DNA of 64,000 nucleotides from Acanthaster planci (taxonomy: Eukaryota > Echinodermata > Asteroidea > Valvatida > Acanthasteridae), in NCBI RefSeq assembly GCF_001949145.1, contig NW_019091452.1:1-64000 (forward strand), in the 5' to 3' direction. The notes beneath the pieces are model-generated. The model was not told the origin of the DNA, made no database searches, and was given only the letters and a program-made list of their open reading frames with translations. Below are positions 21,694 through 34,700 of the stretch, piece after piece. The first letter of the stretch is position 1. Every line of letters starts with the position of its first letter. The translations under genes and the position numbers were made by a program.

Positions 21694-22521
21694 ATGCAAC
21701 TCTGCCTCACAACCACCCTTTCGACCGTAGTGCTCCTGGGAAGCTTCATTAAACTTCGAGCTGAAATTACAAGACCGGCTTCTACTGACGGTGATGGTCT
21801 TGGCTCTCAGGTGTGTCCCATGTGCTGTCAGGGACCTGCTGGAACACCCGGAATACCCGGCTTACCAGGAAACCAGGGCCTATTGGGACCTATTGGGTCG
21901 AATGGCGATCCTGGGGTCAAGGGGGAGAAAGGTGAGATTGGTCCAGTTGGGAATGCTGGTGAGGTTGGAGCTCTCGGGAATCCTGGTCCTAAGGGGGACA
22001 ACGGAATAGGCTTTCCTGGTAAGACAGGTCCCAGAGGTCCAGTTGGTGAGGTGGGAGCTCCCGGGAAAGCAGGGATCAAAGGTCAAAAAGGAGAGCCAGG
22101 GGAGATGCCAGATGACTCCGTTCACCAGGTGGCATTCACCGTGATGCGGACGAGCGTATCAAGTAAATTTAGCAGTCTGGATAACCGCTTGGCCTTCGAG
22201 CGGGTCCAGACGCTTCTGCCGGCTACTAGCTTTGATCTTGCGACTGGGACATTTACCTGTAATGTGCCAGGGACCTACCTGTTCACCTTTTCTGTGTACA
22301 AATATAATCATGAAATTAACCTCTACGTCCAGCTTAGGAATAACAACAACATCATTGTCACTTGCTTTAGTCATGAGTCTATTTTAAGTGAGCACGTGTC
22401 TGCGAGCGCGGTGCTGGTTCTGCAACGAAGAGACTCAGTGTATTTGACGATGAAAGGTCAGACTTGGAGTGACAACAATCACTACACCTCATTCAGTGGC
22501 TTCTTGCTTTACGCCGAATAA
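21694..22521 (+). CDS. Collagen-C1q domain protein C1q-3
   Basis: Complete 275-residue coding exon. The ATG at 21694 follows acceptor tttttacag directly; the frame upstream is intron. It has a signal peptide ([17 protein letters not shown]), the Cys cluster VCPMCCQ, and 19 Gly-X-Y triplets. After a G-I interruption come 11 triplets ending GQKGEPGEM. The C1q head has [42 protein letters not shown] and SGFLLYAE. It has two more collagen triplets than C1q-1 and C1q-2 before the interruption. By family it is a secreted trimeric pattern-recognition protein. It faces C1q-2 head to head and is joined to a noncoding exon at 18868-18961 by a 2.7-kb intron. The TAA stop is part of GAATAAA followed by an A run, so the 3' UTR may be very short. 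Confidence 0.92.
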   Translation: MQLCLTTTLSTVVLLGSFIKLRAEITRPASTDGDGLGSQVCPMCCQGPAGTPGIPGLPGNQGLLGPIGSNGDPGVKGEKGEIGPVGNAGEVGALGNPGPKGDNGIGFPGKTGPRGPVGEVGAPGKAGIKGQKGEPGEMPDDSVHQVAFTVMRTSVSSKFSSLDNRLAFERVQTLLPATSFDLATGTFTCNVPGTYLFTFSVYKYNHEINLYVQLRNNNNIIVTCFSHESILSEHVSASAVLVLQRRDSVYLTMKGQTWSDNNHYTSFSGFLLYAE

Positions 22522-22569
22522 AAAAAAATATCAAGCACTCGTGAAATTACAAGATTATGTGAGTGGGCG

Positions 22570-22598
22570 TACCCATGTTATACGGGATAACATGGGTA
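22570..22598. repeat. Perfect 12-bp hairpin 50 bp after C1q-3
   Basis: TACCCATGTTAT and ATAACATGGGTA flank a 5-base loop (acggg). Its place just past the stop codon invites a 3'-end or RNA-structure role, but a chance or MITE-derived palindrome is equally possible. Confidence 0.5.
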
Positions 22599-25500
22599 TT
22601 TATCCACTACGTTTTGAGGCAGGGGTAGCATTGAACCCCCTTTCATTGTGAACAAATAATTACAGGGGACTGTGTAGATTTTGTTGGACTTCCTATCGAT
22701 TACAAGTATTACTCCAAAAGGGAAAACGATAAAGACATAATTGTATGCTATTCTTGTTTCAGATTCTGCATGAATATAATACGTGCTAAAAGTGTTCATC
22801 TGTATCATAATCATCACTCCTGTACAGTTTTTATAAGGTGTCAGCCCCTCCCCCCTTTAATTTTCCATGCCAGACAACACCATGGATTGTGTGTAAGTTA
22901 CTAGGGCAACTATCTTATACAAGATTCATTTATCACTCTGAGTTGCGTTAAAATTATGTGGCCAACACCATATATTGGCCTTAACCTATTAGTAATCAAC
23001 ACAATAACCCAGTTAAGTATTTCTTTGGGCTTCATTTTTTTTAGTTGATTACCCTCTGGTCATCTTTGTTCACAGTGTAGGCTTTTGCCAATGGCTCCAT
23101 TTTTCAATCTACCTGTTGCATTAAAACAAACAATTCTTCCCTACATCCGTAGACTACCAAAGTTCTTGGTATCCTTGCAAAATATCCTAAATATTAAAAA
23201 TGAATTTCTGGTTTCTTTTTACTTAAAGGGATCCTCACTCCAAACAAAACCAGGTAGTGGTATGCTTCAAAAATTCTGGAGCACTTCATTTCAAAGTTTG
23301 GAAACATGGGGATCCCCCTCCCTTTACAATTTGTCACTAGAAATTAGTTTAAGTGCAAACCTCTACACACGTTGTTAAGATCTTTCAAGTTTGTGACATG
23401 ATGATACTTTGTACCTAAAACTGTATTTTCGAAAACTATTTCTGTAAGTCGTGTTTGATATCCAGCTGTTATTTACATCTGTACACTTTTTCCATTGAAA
23501 TATTAACTCATGAAAGATGATGTAAGATTTAGTACCATGACTCGTGAGAAATTCCTCTTCGAGGCACTCTTACTAAAGCAGACAGTTTCACAATGCCTAA
23601 ATTCCTTCATGAAATTATATTTTATATCTTTTACAGCTCCATAGCTTACACTTATGACGTACTGCACACAAACAGTGCTGCAAAGGGGCTCCTGCCGATT
23701 CAAATTTATTTTGGGCACTTTTGCCCCAAAGAGCGAGTTAAATATCATCCTAATTTTACAATGATATGTACCATTTTTTATGAATAGAATTTTGCCGCAA
23801 ATCCAAAACAGATTTTTAAATTAAAGTAGATCTTGTCATGACTGACTTGATCGAAAGTCAGCAAATTCCACGATTTGATAAATTGTGAAATATTGAGTAA
23901 CATTTACAGTAAAAAGCTGAAGTTGTTATTTCGCATTGTAGTGATAACCATGGTTTTATCCAGAAAAACATTTCTCACAATAAAACTGGGAGGAGAAAAT
24001 TGATTATTGGTGCTATGTGTATATAGCGTTGTCTTCGTAATTACATCCAATGTTTTACATAAATCAATACATTAGCGCATTCCCCGAAACGTTTATAGCG
24101 CCCTCTCTTGACAATTACAACAACCCTTCCACACGCATTGTTCCGTGGGAGATGCCAGGGTGCGGTCCACCCAACCACAGAGGAAGGACACAGAAAGAGT
24201 TTGAACTGCCCGGGCTACAACATCTGGCCAACTACAACAGAAATTACCACGGACATAATTTGTCAAAAAGGTATTGCACCTCCCTATGCAAAAAAAAAAA
24301 TAAATAGATAAATAAAAAATAAAAAAAATACCCGGCACTATCCGGCTTCCGTAAATTACCGCTGTATGGCATGTCCGGTATGTCCATAGCCAGAGTGTGG
24401 CGAACGCTTTCGATTCACCATATGTTTCACAACCGCGAAACCTTAGTACCCTACTCACTGCCGCAATTTGTCGCTGGTAATCTGCATCTTAAAAACTTTG
24501 TGCACTGAGGCATGGGAAATTGAATATTCATGCGTGCTTGGTATGATCTCATGACATCAAATTTAATGCTTGCGCAGTTGCTTGCAGTACAATGTGTGCC
24601 CTAAATCTGTATGTGCAGTCATTGACCTTAAAAAGCTCTTTCTTCCGGAGTAATTTTGAGAATAAATAGCCCAGTTGTTTACAAGATGCTGTGTTTTGTT
24701 TGAATCATTTTTATTATGGCATTTGTACAAAGCGTATCCTATGAGATTTCGCGATCACTCCCTGTGATGAAATAGCGCATATTGTTACTTATGAACTTAG
24801 CTTTCCAGCAGTAGTTAACAATTTTGTTAGCTAGTCTTAGCCAAATTCGTACCAAGTCTTTGAAAGCTGATATTGGTGGGAGGAGAATTAAACCAACTTT
24901 GCATAGTTAATGATGCAGTGTAACAAAAATTAAAAAGTTTATTTAAGATGGCAAAAATAGATCTTAATGCAAGGGATTCTTCTCACTCTATTTCCTGGTC
25001 ACAGCAATAGTTTGTATGTAATTGCAAGCAAAAAAAACCAAAAAAAAATCAAGTGCTGCTAGGATATTACTGGCCCACCTTTCCGGCTAAGAGGCAGTTC
25101 TTGGGCATTTTTGGAACGTCTTCTATTATTCGCCTGAGTGACCAGGCGGCGACGATTATTGAATACTTTGAAGTGCCAGAGTTGCTACTCCTTCTGTGTC
25201 CTTCCTCTATGACCTGACAGTCCGAAGGTCTGATTGTCTGCCAGAACGATGGATGTAAAGTGAACAAGTACGTGGCGCAAAGTGCATATAGTATCGCCGC
25301 AATAGACCATGTTGTGTTTGATTTTACTTGGCAAACACTGTTTCAGTTCAAGAAACACACGGTAGGACCGTGTCTTTTAATTTTCTGCCTTGAATTGAGA
25401 CAGATAATGTTTGCCCTTGGACCAAGCTCTACATGTACATGCATCGTTCTGGCTATGACGCCTTCCAATCAGCCTGCGAGCGCAAACGGCCAAAAGGGGA

Positions 25501-27455
25501 CTTATGTGGGCGGGGAAACGCAGGATCTATTTATTCATTTCGCGGTCACAATTAATAGGGTAAACATTACATTTATGATGTTTTTGAAATGCTTACGTAT
25601 TAATTGTTATTTTGGAATACTGTACACAAACTGAATGTTTTCTATTTCTGTAACCCTTTAAGGTCACAGTTGTTTATTCTGCTCAGTTTAAATGCAAAAA
25701 GTTAGCTCCGTTTGCTTTCTTTTCATGTGTTCTTCCTTTCATTTCCTCGTACCGTCCAGCCCGTTCTGATAAATTTGAGTCTATTTACTTCTTTTTTGGC
25801 AAGGCAAGTGGCCCCAAAATGTATACACAATCGTGAAAGACAGGCAACACGAGAACTGCAGAGATCTTCACCAACAGGATGTAAGCCCAGTCCCATACGT
25901 GACCAAACTCATACCTACGAGCATACGATTTATAGGTTCTGAGTACAACAGCTACTTTTACGTGTGTTTAACAAGGATCCCACACGTACGACGTATCTCG
26001 TAAGTACGAGTTCGCCGAAGGAGGGAGTTTTTTCATGATGCAACCTTTGGGTGTTTACGAAAAAAATGTCTTTCAGTCCGTTCAAGACAAACTTAAATCC
26101 AATCGCAATGTACGTCACATTCTTCATGTAAAAATTAAACTGCATACTCTGAAAAAGCTGAGTTTTTTGTCCAATCTTGCAGTGATGAGGTGGGGTGGAG
26201 GTTCAGTCCTCAGAATAACGCGTCTATACCATGTAGTAAAATCGGGGTCCGTATTTCATTTTGTCATTCGTTATCAGTCGAAATGTGGAATTTCACATTA
26301 AATCCGATAGACTATGGTTTGCTGTTACGGCCAATTGAAGTTCAAGGCCACACGTGTGTCAGCCAGCGACCACTTAACCAAAAAAAACAAAGAGAGAACC
26401 AGTTGGCCGACAAAGCCGCTGTGAAAGATAATGTTTTTTCTCAAAAAAGGCGACAAATGAAATTGTGTGTGTGTGTGTGGGTGTGTGTGCGTGCAAAAGC
26501 TCAGGGTGTTCGAAAGAAATGCACTGTGACGATAATAATGATATGAAAAAAAAATAAACAAAAACAAAAAAAAAAGTTTTACCGGATTTGAACCTCTTTG
26601 ACGGGTAAAGTGCATACAGTAGCTTTCTCCCTGTTGGTGCAAAATAATATGGGCACATGTCGAGTTTACATGTTAATTTGGGCCGTGTAAACAGATAGGT
26701 TTCACGTTCGCTAACATAATTGGCTCTTTGAGACTTAACAAAATACAGAACTGGGAGATGAATGAATATGTTTGTGTTTTTCGTTTTTTCATCAGGTGGA
26801 TTTTTAGGCAAAAGACAAAAGCAAATCTACATATATTCTGATACAAGGGAATTCATATACAACACATCACCATTAAAAGTGCATAAAGTTTCACAAGATA
26901 GCGACGTTCGTTTATTAAACAAATTTCTTGATATAATTAATGACACATTTTTACAATAAGAACACCACTAAAACTATGATGAAATGAACAATTTCATTTA
27001 AAGCAACCTTTGAAGCCATCACTTCAGAACATAACTTTTGACGTTAGGTTTGGAACCAAAATACAATTTGTAGTAGGCCAACAAGGATAAGTCAGAGAAA
27101 TGGACGGATGTACGGTAACTTGTTTCAATTAATGTTAAACCAAATAGTGCTACGATATTCATTTTTTTTTCACGATATACCAGTTAATTTGTTACAGCAC
27201 AATCTGCATTCTTTAAACATTTTGCACGCAACTATAATATACAAATGAATATTTATAATTACAATAGTAAGAAATATTAATTTGTTATACACGTTATTCA
27301 ACTGTTGTGTGTTAACTTATAGGCTTATGTTTTGCACGCTGCAAACCATTATCAGGGCAGAATTTCCATTCTATGTAAATACATTTCCGTTTGTTCGAAT
27401 CTCGTTTCAGTTGTCGAATTCACAAAGACTTGTTGAGTTTCGTGACGTCTAAGGC
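22599..27455. other. Spacer between convergent genes, including 3' UTR of the MAM/LDLa gene
   Basis: No gene is supported. An A-rich run at 24289-24330 may be a retroposon tail. A TG-rich microsatellite lies at 26462-26492. On the minus strand AATAAA at 26916-26911 is about 540 bp past the MAM/LDLa stop and is a candidate polyadenylation signal for it. Frames at 24050-24307 and 25067-25267 share the words AGAGGAAGGACACAGAA on opposite strands but show no known domain. Confidence 0.45.
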
Positions 27456-28737
27456 TTAGGAGTCTGTTTCGTCATCCAGTGGTAGTGAGGCTGGTTGGGT
27501 TCCGTAAACGGGGTTGCTGAAACTACCACCTCTTGGCTTCTGCAGATGACATGAACGTGAGCAAAATTTAAAAAACTAAATAAAAATACAATAATTAAAA
27601 AGAAAATTGGCAGAGGCCTGGACTGACTCTGAGATCAAAAGCCTGGGAAAAAGCATCGCTTCACTTTCTGATCTGCTGGTTTTACTCGATCGCATCGCAG
27701 TCAGGAGACCTGACCAACATTACGGTACGAAGAACCATTGAAGCGTGATATGAACGAAATCCGTGTACCTAGTGTCACGGTTAATCTTTACGAAAAAAAC
27801 CCAAGAAACTTTGTTTTATAGTGCAGGAAAACCTCAGGTTTTCTCTCACATAATGACCATTTTCGAGAGAATGCCAAAGCGAGTGACGTCCAAAAAAAAA
27901 AAGAATTGCAGACTTGGGTCTTTTTAATGCAAACTGAAGAAAATTGTTTGTGTCATTGAATAAAATACATCCTTGCCAAAAAAAGAAAAGAATAAGGATT
28001 ATAATGCACAAGCTCCGAGTCTATTTGAACTCTTACCGCATGAGGCACCTCAAGCTTTGATGAGAACATCCCTGGATCATAGCCGGCGGCGGCAAACTGG
28101 AAGAAAATTGCAAGAGGCAACCCATTATTTCTGTTGGCTTCAACTTTACCAAACACGCATAGGCCTATACTATTTACCTAGATAGCCATTTCTTTTTAGT
28201 TCAAAACAGCATGAACTAAGACGGTAAGGCTTCGTGTGTTATTCTCGGCTTCAGACAGTAATGTTTTAACTCGCGTGGGGTCGGATTTTGAAAATACTAC
28301 TGTTATTGTCTCATTTCTTTTGGTTTCACCAGCCTTACGAGCTTAAGCACCGCACAAGAACCTTTGGTTTCATTAACAGAAATTATCAGCAAAAATAGTA
28401 AGTTAGTGAGGGCAAAGTCGCAAGCAGTTACGGAGTGGACTTCGCTTATTACAGCATCTACTAATGTTTCCCCTTTTTCATCCTGAAAGAAGATTACAAA
28501 AAAAAACTCTGATAGGTGTAACTGAAATAATTAAATACAGATTCAAATGAGGTTGTCATTCAAGAGTGCTTTATAAAATTCGGTTATAATGTATGGGGAT
28601 ATAGTGCTAATCAGGAGATGGGTCACTTTTACGGTTCTTCTTTTGAGAGACTTACATCGGTGAGAATATTCTCTCCGAGATCACCAACGTAAGCGGGGTT
28701 GCTGACGGCATGTTCATTTGCAATGTCACCAAAACGC
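27456..28737 (-). CDS. Cytoplasmic tail exons with two NPxY motifs
   Basis: Three terminal exons: 28656-28737, 28453-28482 and 27456-27539. The first joins in phase 2 and encodes [18 protein letters not shown], then DLGENILTD. The second encodes [10 protein letters not shown], with an uncertain 3' end because the donor GCT|gtaata is weak. The last encodes [18 protein letters not shown], then LPLDDETDS-stop. SNPAY and FSNPVY are NPxY endocytosis signals like that of the LDL receptor; an acidic end follows. Coding status is supported by in-frame splice sites and by two independent NPxY motifs. The TAA that seems to end the protein after HKK at 30602 belongs to a GTAAGT donor. Confidence 0.75.
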
Positions 28738-31700
28738 CTACAAGGTTGGAGAAAATACGCATGGAATCAGTATGGAGCGAAGTTAAATGGTAATTGCACT
28801 CAAAAAGTTGGAATCAAGTTTCAGAATTGTATTTGGTAAATCAAAGAGTTGGATATATGCAACAGGGATTGAATGACCTGAATGAATATAAACAAAAAAG
28901 GTTTGCGGGTACATCATGTGGGAAATATCTCTTTTGCGAAGAGGTGTGGTTCTTACACTCCCACCATGCAAAGCTTGAATGAATATACTTTTGTTGAAGT
29001 TTATTCAAATGGCGTATGACTCGACGATACTAAATTACTTCCAGTTATATGAAGATCCACGTTGGCATGATTGAAGTCCCCGTTGAGAACGTGTATAAAT
29101 ACGGGTGTGCACACGACCTGCTAAGCATTAAACACACTCTAATTTTCCAAATATAAGCCGTAGCATATACGTTGATTCTCACGCTGAAATATTTCTCTGC
29201 GGCTTATACGCCAGGCGGCTTATATGGCAAACTACGAAGGATAAAATCAGTGACAAAAGCCGCGGTCGGGCCATGCCTATCACATGCTGCTGGCGCAGTC
29301 ATGTTTTCGTTGGTTGCCGCATAAAACTTGAAACCTGGAGAACAAATAAAAATTCGAGTGGTCTGGATTTCCGAGTTTATTAACCGAGTCATGGAGTCAC
29401 AAAAAACTTAAATGTGTACGTAATCATAAAGTTTACTTGTTCTGCTGTAGCATCAATTCTTAGAGATTATTTTCCCACTTTTTATTCATTATCATAGTGT
29501 ATTTTTGCACACAGACAACCATTTTACAAAGATTTTTTTATTGTCGTTACCTGAGATTTTTTCTACCGTTACACAAAAATCAACCACTTCAATGGTGTAC
29601 CTTTTGTGTGGCACATCTTTTCGCCGATCGTATTAAGCGTGACATGCCACAGAATTTCGAATTTGTTTTCACTCGGTTTTTCTGACGACAACCATTTCCG
29701 CAACACGAACATGCAACACAAGTCGCCTAATGCCTTCAACCAAGGTCTCGCGGTGGATTTTTTTTATTTTTGAAGCAATATGGCGGTGTTGTTTGATGCG
29801 CGTCCCAAAAACCTCGAGATGAAGGGATTCAGTGTTGAGGACAGTTATGGAGGCTTTTTTTTTTTACATAAAAGCCTATTCTTTTGGCAAGAAATCGACC
29901 AACAAGATGAAAAAAATCCTTGACTTAACTGACTTCAAGTTATCAAGATTTTATCGTACGTCCCCAACTGCATAACTATTGTGGCTGCTTGGGTAAAAAC
30001 GTGCAAGACCTGATGCACGGCCCATGCAGGACAATTATCCACACTGCAAATTTATTACATTTGAGGACCCAAATTCATTTTTGATCCTGGTGACACTCAC
30101 ACTCACACGGTGACACAGACACGCACTTCTTTCACATTCGTTAGGATTACACGTACAGTGGAACCGTTGACGCACTAATTTGTTGGCCTATTTTACTGGC
30201 GCTTCGGCACGCAGTACCTTTGTGGTTGGATCGTCAGCGCCGCGTTGGGGCTTAAACACCCGTGCAGCTTATATGACGGCTTTAAATCTCAGTTTGCCGA
30301 TTCTTGCGTGGTGCGGCTTATACAACGCACAGCTTATATTCCAAAAATTAAGGGTACTCAGAAGTTACAGCACTTGCAAATACATTGCCCATTGTACAAC
30401 CTCTACTTACAACTCTGCCAAGGACATGTATTCCAAACAAGTGCCGGTTAATTCCTTCATATTCCAACCACCAGAACAAAAAAGTATTTCATTTTTCTCG
30501 CCAACAAACGCAACGCACACTTTGACGCCTGATAGTTTTCAACCCTTTGCAAGGTTAGCGTTAAAAGAAAAGAAAAGAAGTTCAAATTGATATTCGCACT
30601 TACTTCTTGTGCTGCACTCTCTTCGAAAACAGGAACGCCACCAGTAAGATGAGAATGATGGCTAGGATTCCGGCAACGACAGCAATAGCTACAATTACAG
30701 AGTCTGATAATAGGAAAAAATGACTTGCGTTGAATACATGTACCCAAAAATCAATAAAAGTGCAATGACTGGAGGAGTTTATCCATTTTACAAGAGCAGA
30801 AAACAGGCGTCTTACCTCAGAAAATTTTCTCCATCTGGGAGTGTGCTGTTGTAAAGTTGTCAAATGCCAATTTTTTTCGGGTTGTGAAAACCACTACAGG
30901 CTTTTTGACCCGTCCAAGCACTTTTTTTTGCTCTTATGAAAGTGATGAATTGACGGTGGCCACATGAAAGCTGTTCAGTATGTATTTGTTTCTGGATCTG
31001 CCAGGTTTAAAGTTTCATAGGGATGATCATGCGTAAGCCTTGCATTTGTTGAGTGAAAAACGTTGATAAAATGGTGCTGTGCCAAGTCTGAAGAGATAAA
31101 TTGAAGCCAAAAAGTGTGGGTCTTACATTATTACATTATAAGAGGCACAGTCGTTTCATACAGGTTTAACCTGTGTAAGATATTAGGCTCACCGTTTGAA
31201 CCTGTCTGCGGTGCGCCTGTGGGTGGGTTGGGCTCTGTGGCGTTGCCTAGATAAAGGAAAACATTGATAAATGATGAGGTCACATGAGGGTACATAGCAC
31301 CATAGACAATGGTACCAACTCGTAAAAAGATTCTAAAAATGCTTCTAGTCAACAGTGTCTATACGTCAGATGAACAAAGAGAAACTATTTAACATGCATT
31401 GAAACATATTTATGTTCTTTTAATGTAGATCCCAATAAACAAGTATAATATGCTGTCGATTTAAGTCGTAAAATTTACATATATATCCAACAGACTGATC
31501 CATTAAGCCCCAACACATTGTGCTCTGACCGTTGATAACCATGATTTACTACATCTGATAAGTGTGCACAACACCATGAAATCATGGAAGCTAAATGACG
31601 CATGATGCACTCGAATTTAACATGCTGCACTGTGTGGCATTTGAAAAGAGCATGTGTCGAGTGCCAGTGAGCACAGTGGGCGGAGCTTACCGGGTTGGCC

Positions 31701-34700
31701 AACTTAATTACTATCAGAAAAATCAATATTTCATGCTACATATTCTGTCACTGGATTTTAATATGATGGCTTGTGTAAATGGTCCCTCAATGAGGTGGCT
31801 GGAGTGGTGGGAAATACTTACTGCATCCAAGAGCTGTTGATTCGTCTAAACTGTCTCTTGGGCAATCCACGATGCCGTCACAAACCCACGATGAAGGAAT
31901 GCAAATACGATCGTTCGGGCAGAAGACGAAACTGCCGTCCGAAACACCGCACATTCCAGGAATTGGGGTCGGCACTGGGGTGTCTGAAAATCGTCAGAAT
32001 GTGAAATAGAGCAGACAATTATCAGGCAAGGGGGAAATCGCAAAATGGGAATCTTTCATTAACAACCTCCAACGACAGTAGATTGTTACATTAGCCATAT
32101 CAATCTGGAGGATGTTCGAACCCCCGACGACGGTTTGAGATGGTTTCCATACAGTTCAGTGTCCCACCGAGAGGTTGTCTAGGAGTGGCCTTTTTGCAGT
32201 GCATAATAGGATAATTAGTCGACAAAGTGTCATTCGCTAATTACGTCATGTGTGGAAAACTTGTATATTTTCTGAATGTTTGTTGATCTTGGCTGGAAAT
32301 TTGAAACTGCTTATTTGCAATATTGCGAATGGCCATTTATAGTTAAAACTAAGGATCTGTGTGGTGCAGGGAACAACCCAATCAATTAAATATCCCTAAA
32401 TTATGCACAAAGTGCGCTTAATCTCGGTAGCAAGTCGACTTGAAAAGTGGCCTGTCTGCGGAAAAGTCATGGTGGCGCGCTGTATCGTGAATGGCATGTA
32501 TTAGCAATTTCTTATCTCAGAATTGGGCGTAGCGGCGAATTTCAGCAACGACCGTTTGTCGACTACTGGTCTACTTTTGCTGGTAACCTATGCATAAGCC
32601 ACATTCTGGGTACCAGGCAAAACGTGAATGACAAATTGTTACCCAAACTTGCTCTGAGTCCTAAGCGGTTCACACTAATTGCATACACATCCACACAATT
32701 ACGAACAAGGTCAGACAAAAGCAAGGCCGTGGAAAATCATCTTACACCACACCTGTCCAGATCACTTTGGCAAAAAAACCGGAATTATCTCAGTTTGCAG
32801 TAAAGATGACAATACAGTATGAAATATGCCAATCTTGTAAAGACATCCCAATTTTCATATGGCATGAAGTGATTAATCAATTATATATACGTCAAAATCA
32901 TCAATATTGCTTTGGTAGAACCTTTTGAGGACAGAAGGCAACTTTTCGACAAACTCACCAGGACTGACGCAGCTGGGAGTGAACGTGACATCATCAAGGG
33001 CGATATTCGATGCTGTGTTGCTGCCTACGGCGCCCTCAAACACCACCTTGTACTTGCCACTGCTGAGGATCGCTGCACTACCGTAAGCCCAGTCGTTACC
33101 CTGGTCACCACGAGTGCTCCAGATAGGGGTCATGATAGATGTAGTTGTAGACATGGTGTACACCTTTTGTGAAAATCCGAGAGACAGAGAAGTATAAAAA
33201 AGTGACCAAACCTGTAATGGACATATATAACATAGGGCGTTATAGATGCTTTCAATATTGAGTTTACCTTGAGTGAGCCAATGTTTGCACCATTCATGTG
33301 GTACCAGAAGCGTACCCTGCAGGCACCGTTGCTCGCAGGGTACTCTGAGGCTGTCATCATTCTTGCCAGATCCCCAAGAAGCTGATCGGATCCACTGATG
33401 TACATGAACTTGCCACCTGTAAAAAGAAGTCCCAAGAAATGGACCTGAAATAATCGACTAAAAAGCAGTGGATTCGTTCCAATGATGCAAGGTTTCCATT
33501 TTAATTTTACTTCTATACACATGTACAGTCATTTGCAAAAGTTTAAGACCACTGGGAATTTCGTTGGAATTTCTATCGCTGGGCCTGTAATACCTTGTCT
33601 CATTAAATGATCATTTATTTTCACAACGGTGCATAACATCAGTGTAGTGCTATGTACCCCTTTGAATGAAATGTTTTCAAAGGCAGGTCTTGTACGACAT
33701 TTTGTCTGTAAGGTAGCATGGGTAAAAAACTAGTCAAAGTAATCAGAAAATAAAGGAGGGCACACTAAATATTAGACTAACATTTTAAACCATGGAAATG
33801 TATTCACATAGCTCATAAACAGTGTCGACAGTGAATTAGGCCCTATGTGTCACCTTTGCCGTGATCTTCACTGATGCCCGACGTGCTGCTTGAAAGGAGC
33901 CAATCAAATTCATCGTCAGTCATCTGCGCCCAGTTACATGCATCATTGTCAAAATCGCAGCCTGTGTATGAATCTAAAAAAGAAAAAGCACCAACAAAAC
34001 ATCCTAAAGAATTCCGAACTTCTAAAAGCTATACCTATGTTATGAAGTGCAAAAAATACCATTAATTCAAGTACCAAGAAAAATGACTTTATCTAATTAT
34101 TTCACCATAATTCAAACCCCAAGTCTCAAGTCTTCTGGTGTTGATGTGATCTACGACTTTAAGGCTTAGCAAGGACGGATGGCCAGTAGAAAAATACTAA
34201 GAAAGTGTGAGCCACAATCAAGCACATTGTTTCAAAGGTATTGTGGTAGGACAAGATTCTATTTGACTGAGCAAGATTCTATTTGACTGAGCAAGATTCT
34301 AGTGGACTAAGCAAGATTCTAGTGGACTAAGCAAGATTCTAGTGGACTAAGCAAGATTCTAGTGGACTGAGTAAGATTCTAATGGTCTTACCACAGGAGT
34401 TTTCATCTGACCCATCAAAGCAATCTTGTTTTTTGTCGCAGAGCACGTCACGCATCACACACTCTCCGCTACTACACTTGAACTGGTTGGCATTGCAGGA
34501 TTCTTGCTTGCTGAGACCTGATGGATAGAGAAAGAACAGCACGACTCTTTCGTCAGCTTTCATAAGATTCTTTATTTTGAGGCCTTCCTTTTGCCTCATT
34601 TCCAGGAAATGGGTCGAGACGATTTGTTTGACTGATTTCTTTGTCATTGAAATGCGTAATCAATTTCTGGCTCAATGGGCATGATGGAATCTGCCTACAA

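Noticed and set aside
21828-22125. Minus-strand Pro-rich frame with collagen-like periodicity opposite C1q-3
   Set aside because: It is the antisense reading of Gly-X-Y codons.
26575-26640. tRNA-like B box GGTTCAAATCC on the minus strand
   Set aside because: No matching A box or acceptor stem could be built.
30600-30863. Gene end at the TAA after HKK
   Set aside because: The TAA is in a GTAAGT donor and in-frame NPxY exons follow. A retained-intron isoform ending here remains possible.
32090-32130. B-box-like GGTTCGAACATCC on the minus strand
   Set aside because: No A box at a suitable distance and no tRNA fold; probably chance.
33527-33850. Tc1-like terminus (TACAGTCATTTGCAAAAGTTT)
   Set aside because: One end looks right, but no matching inverted end was found before the MAM-k first exon, so an element could not be delimited.
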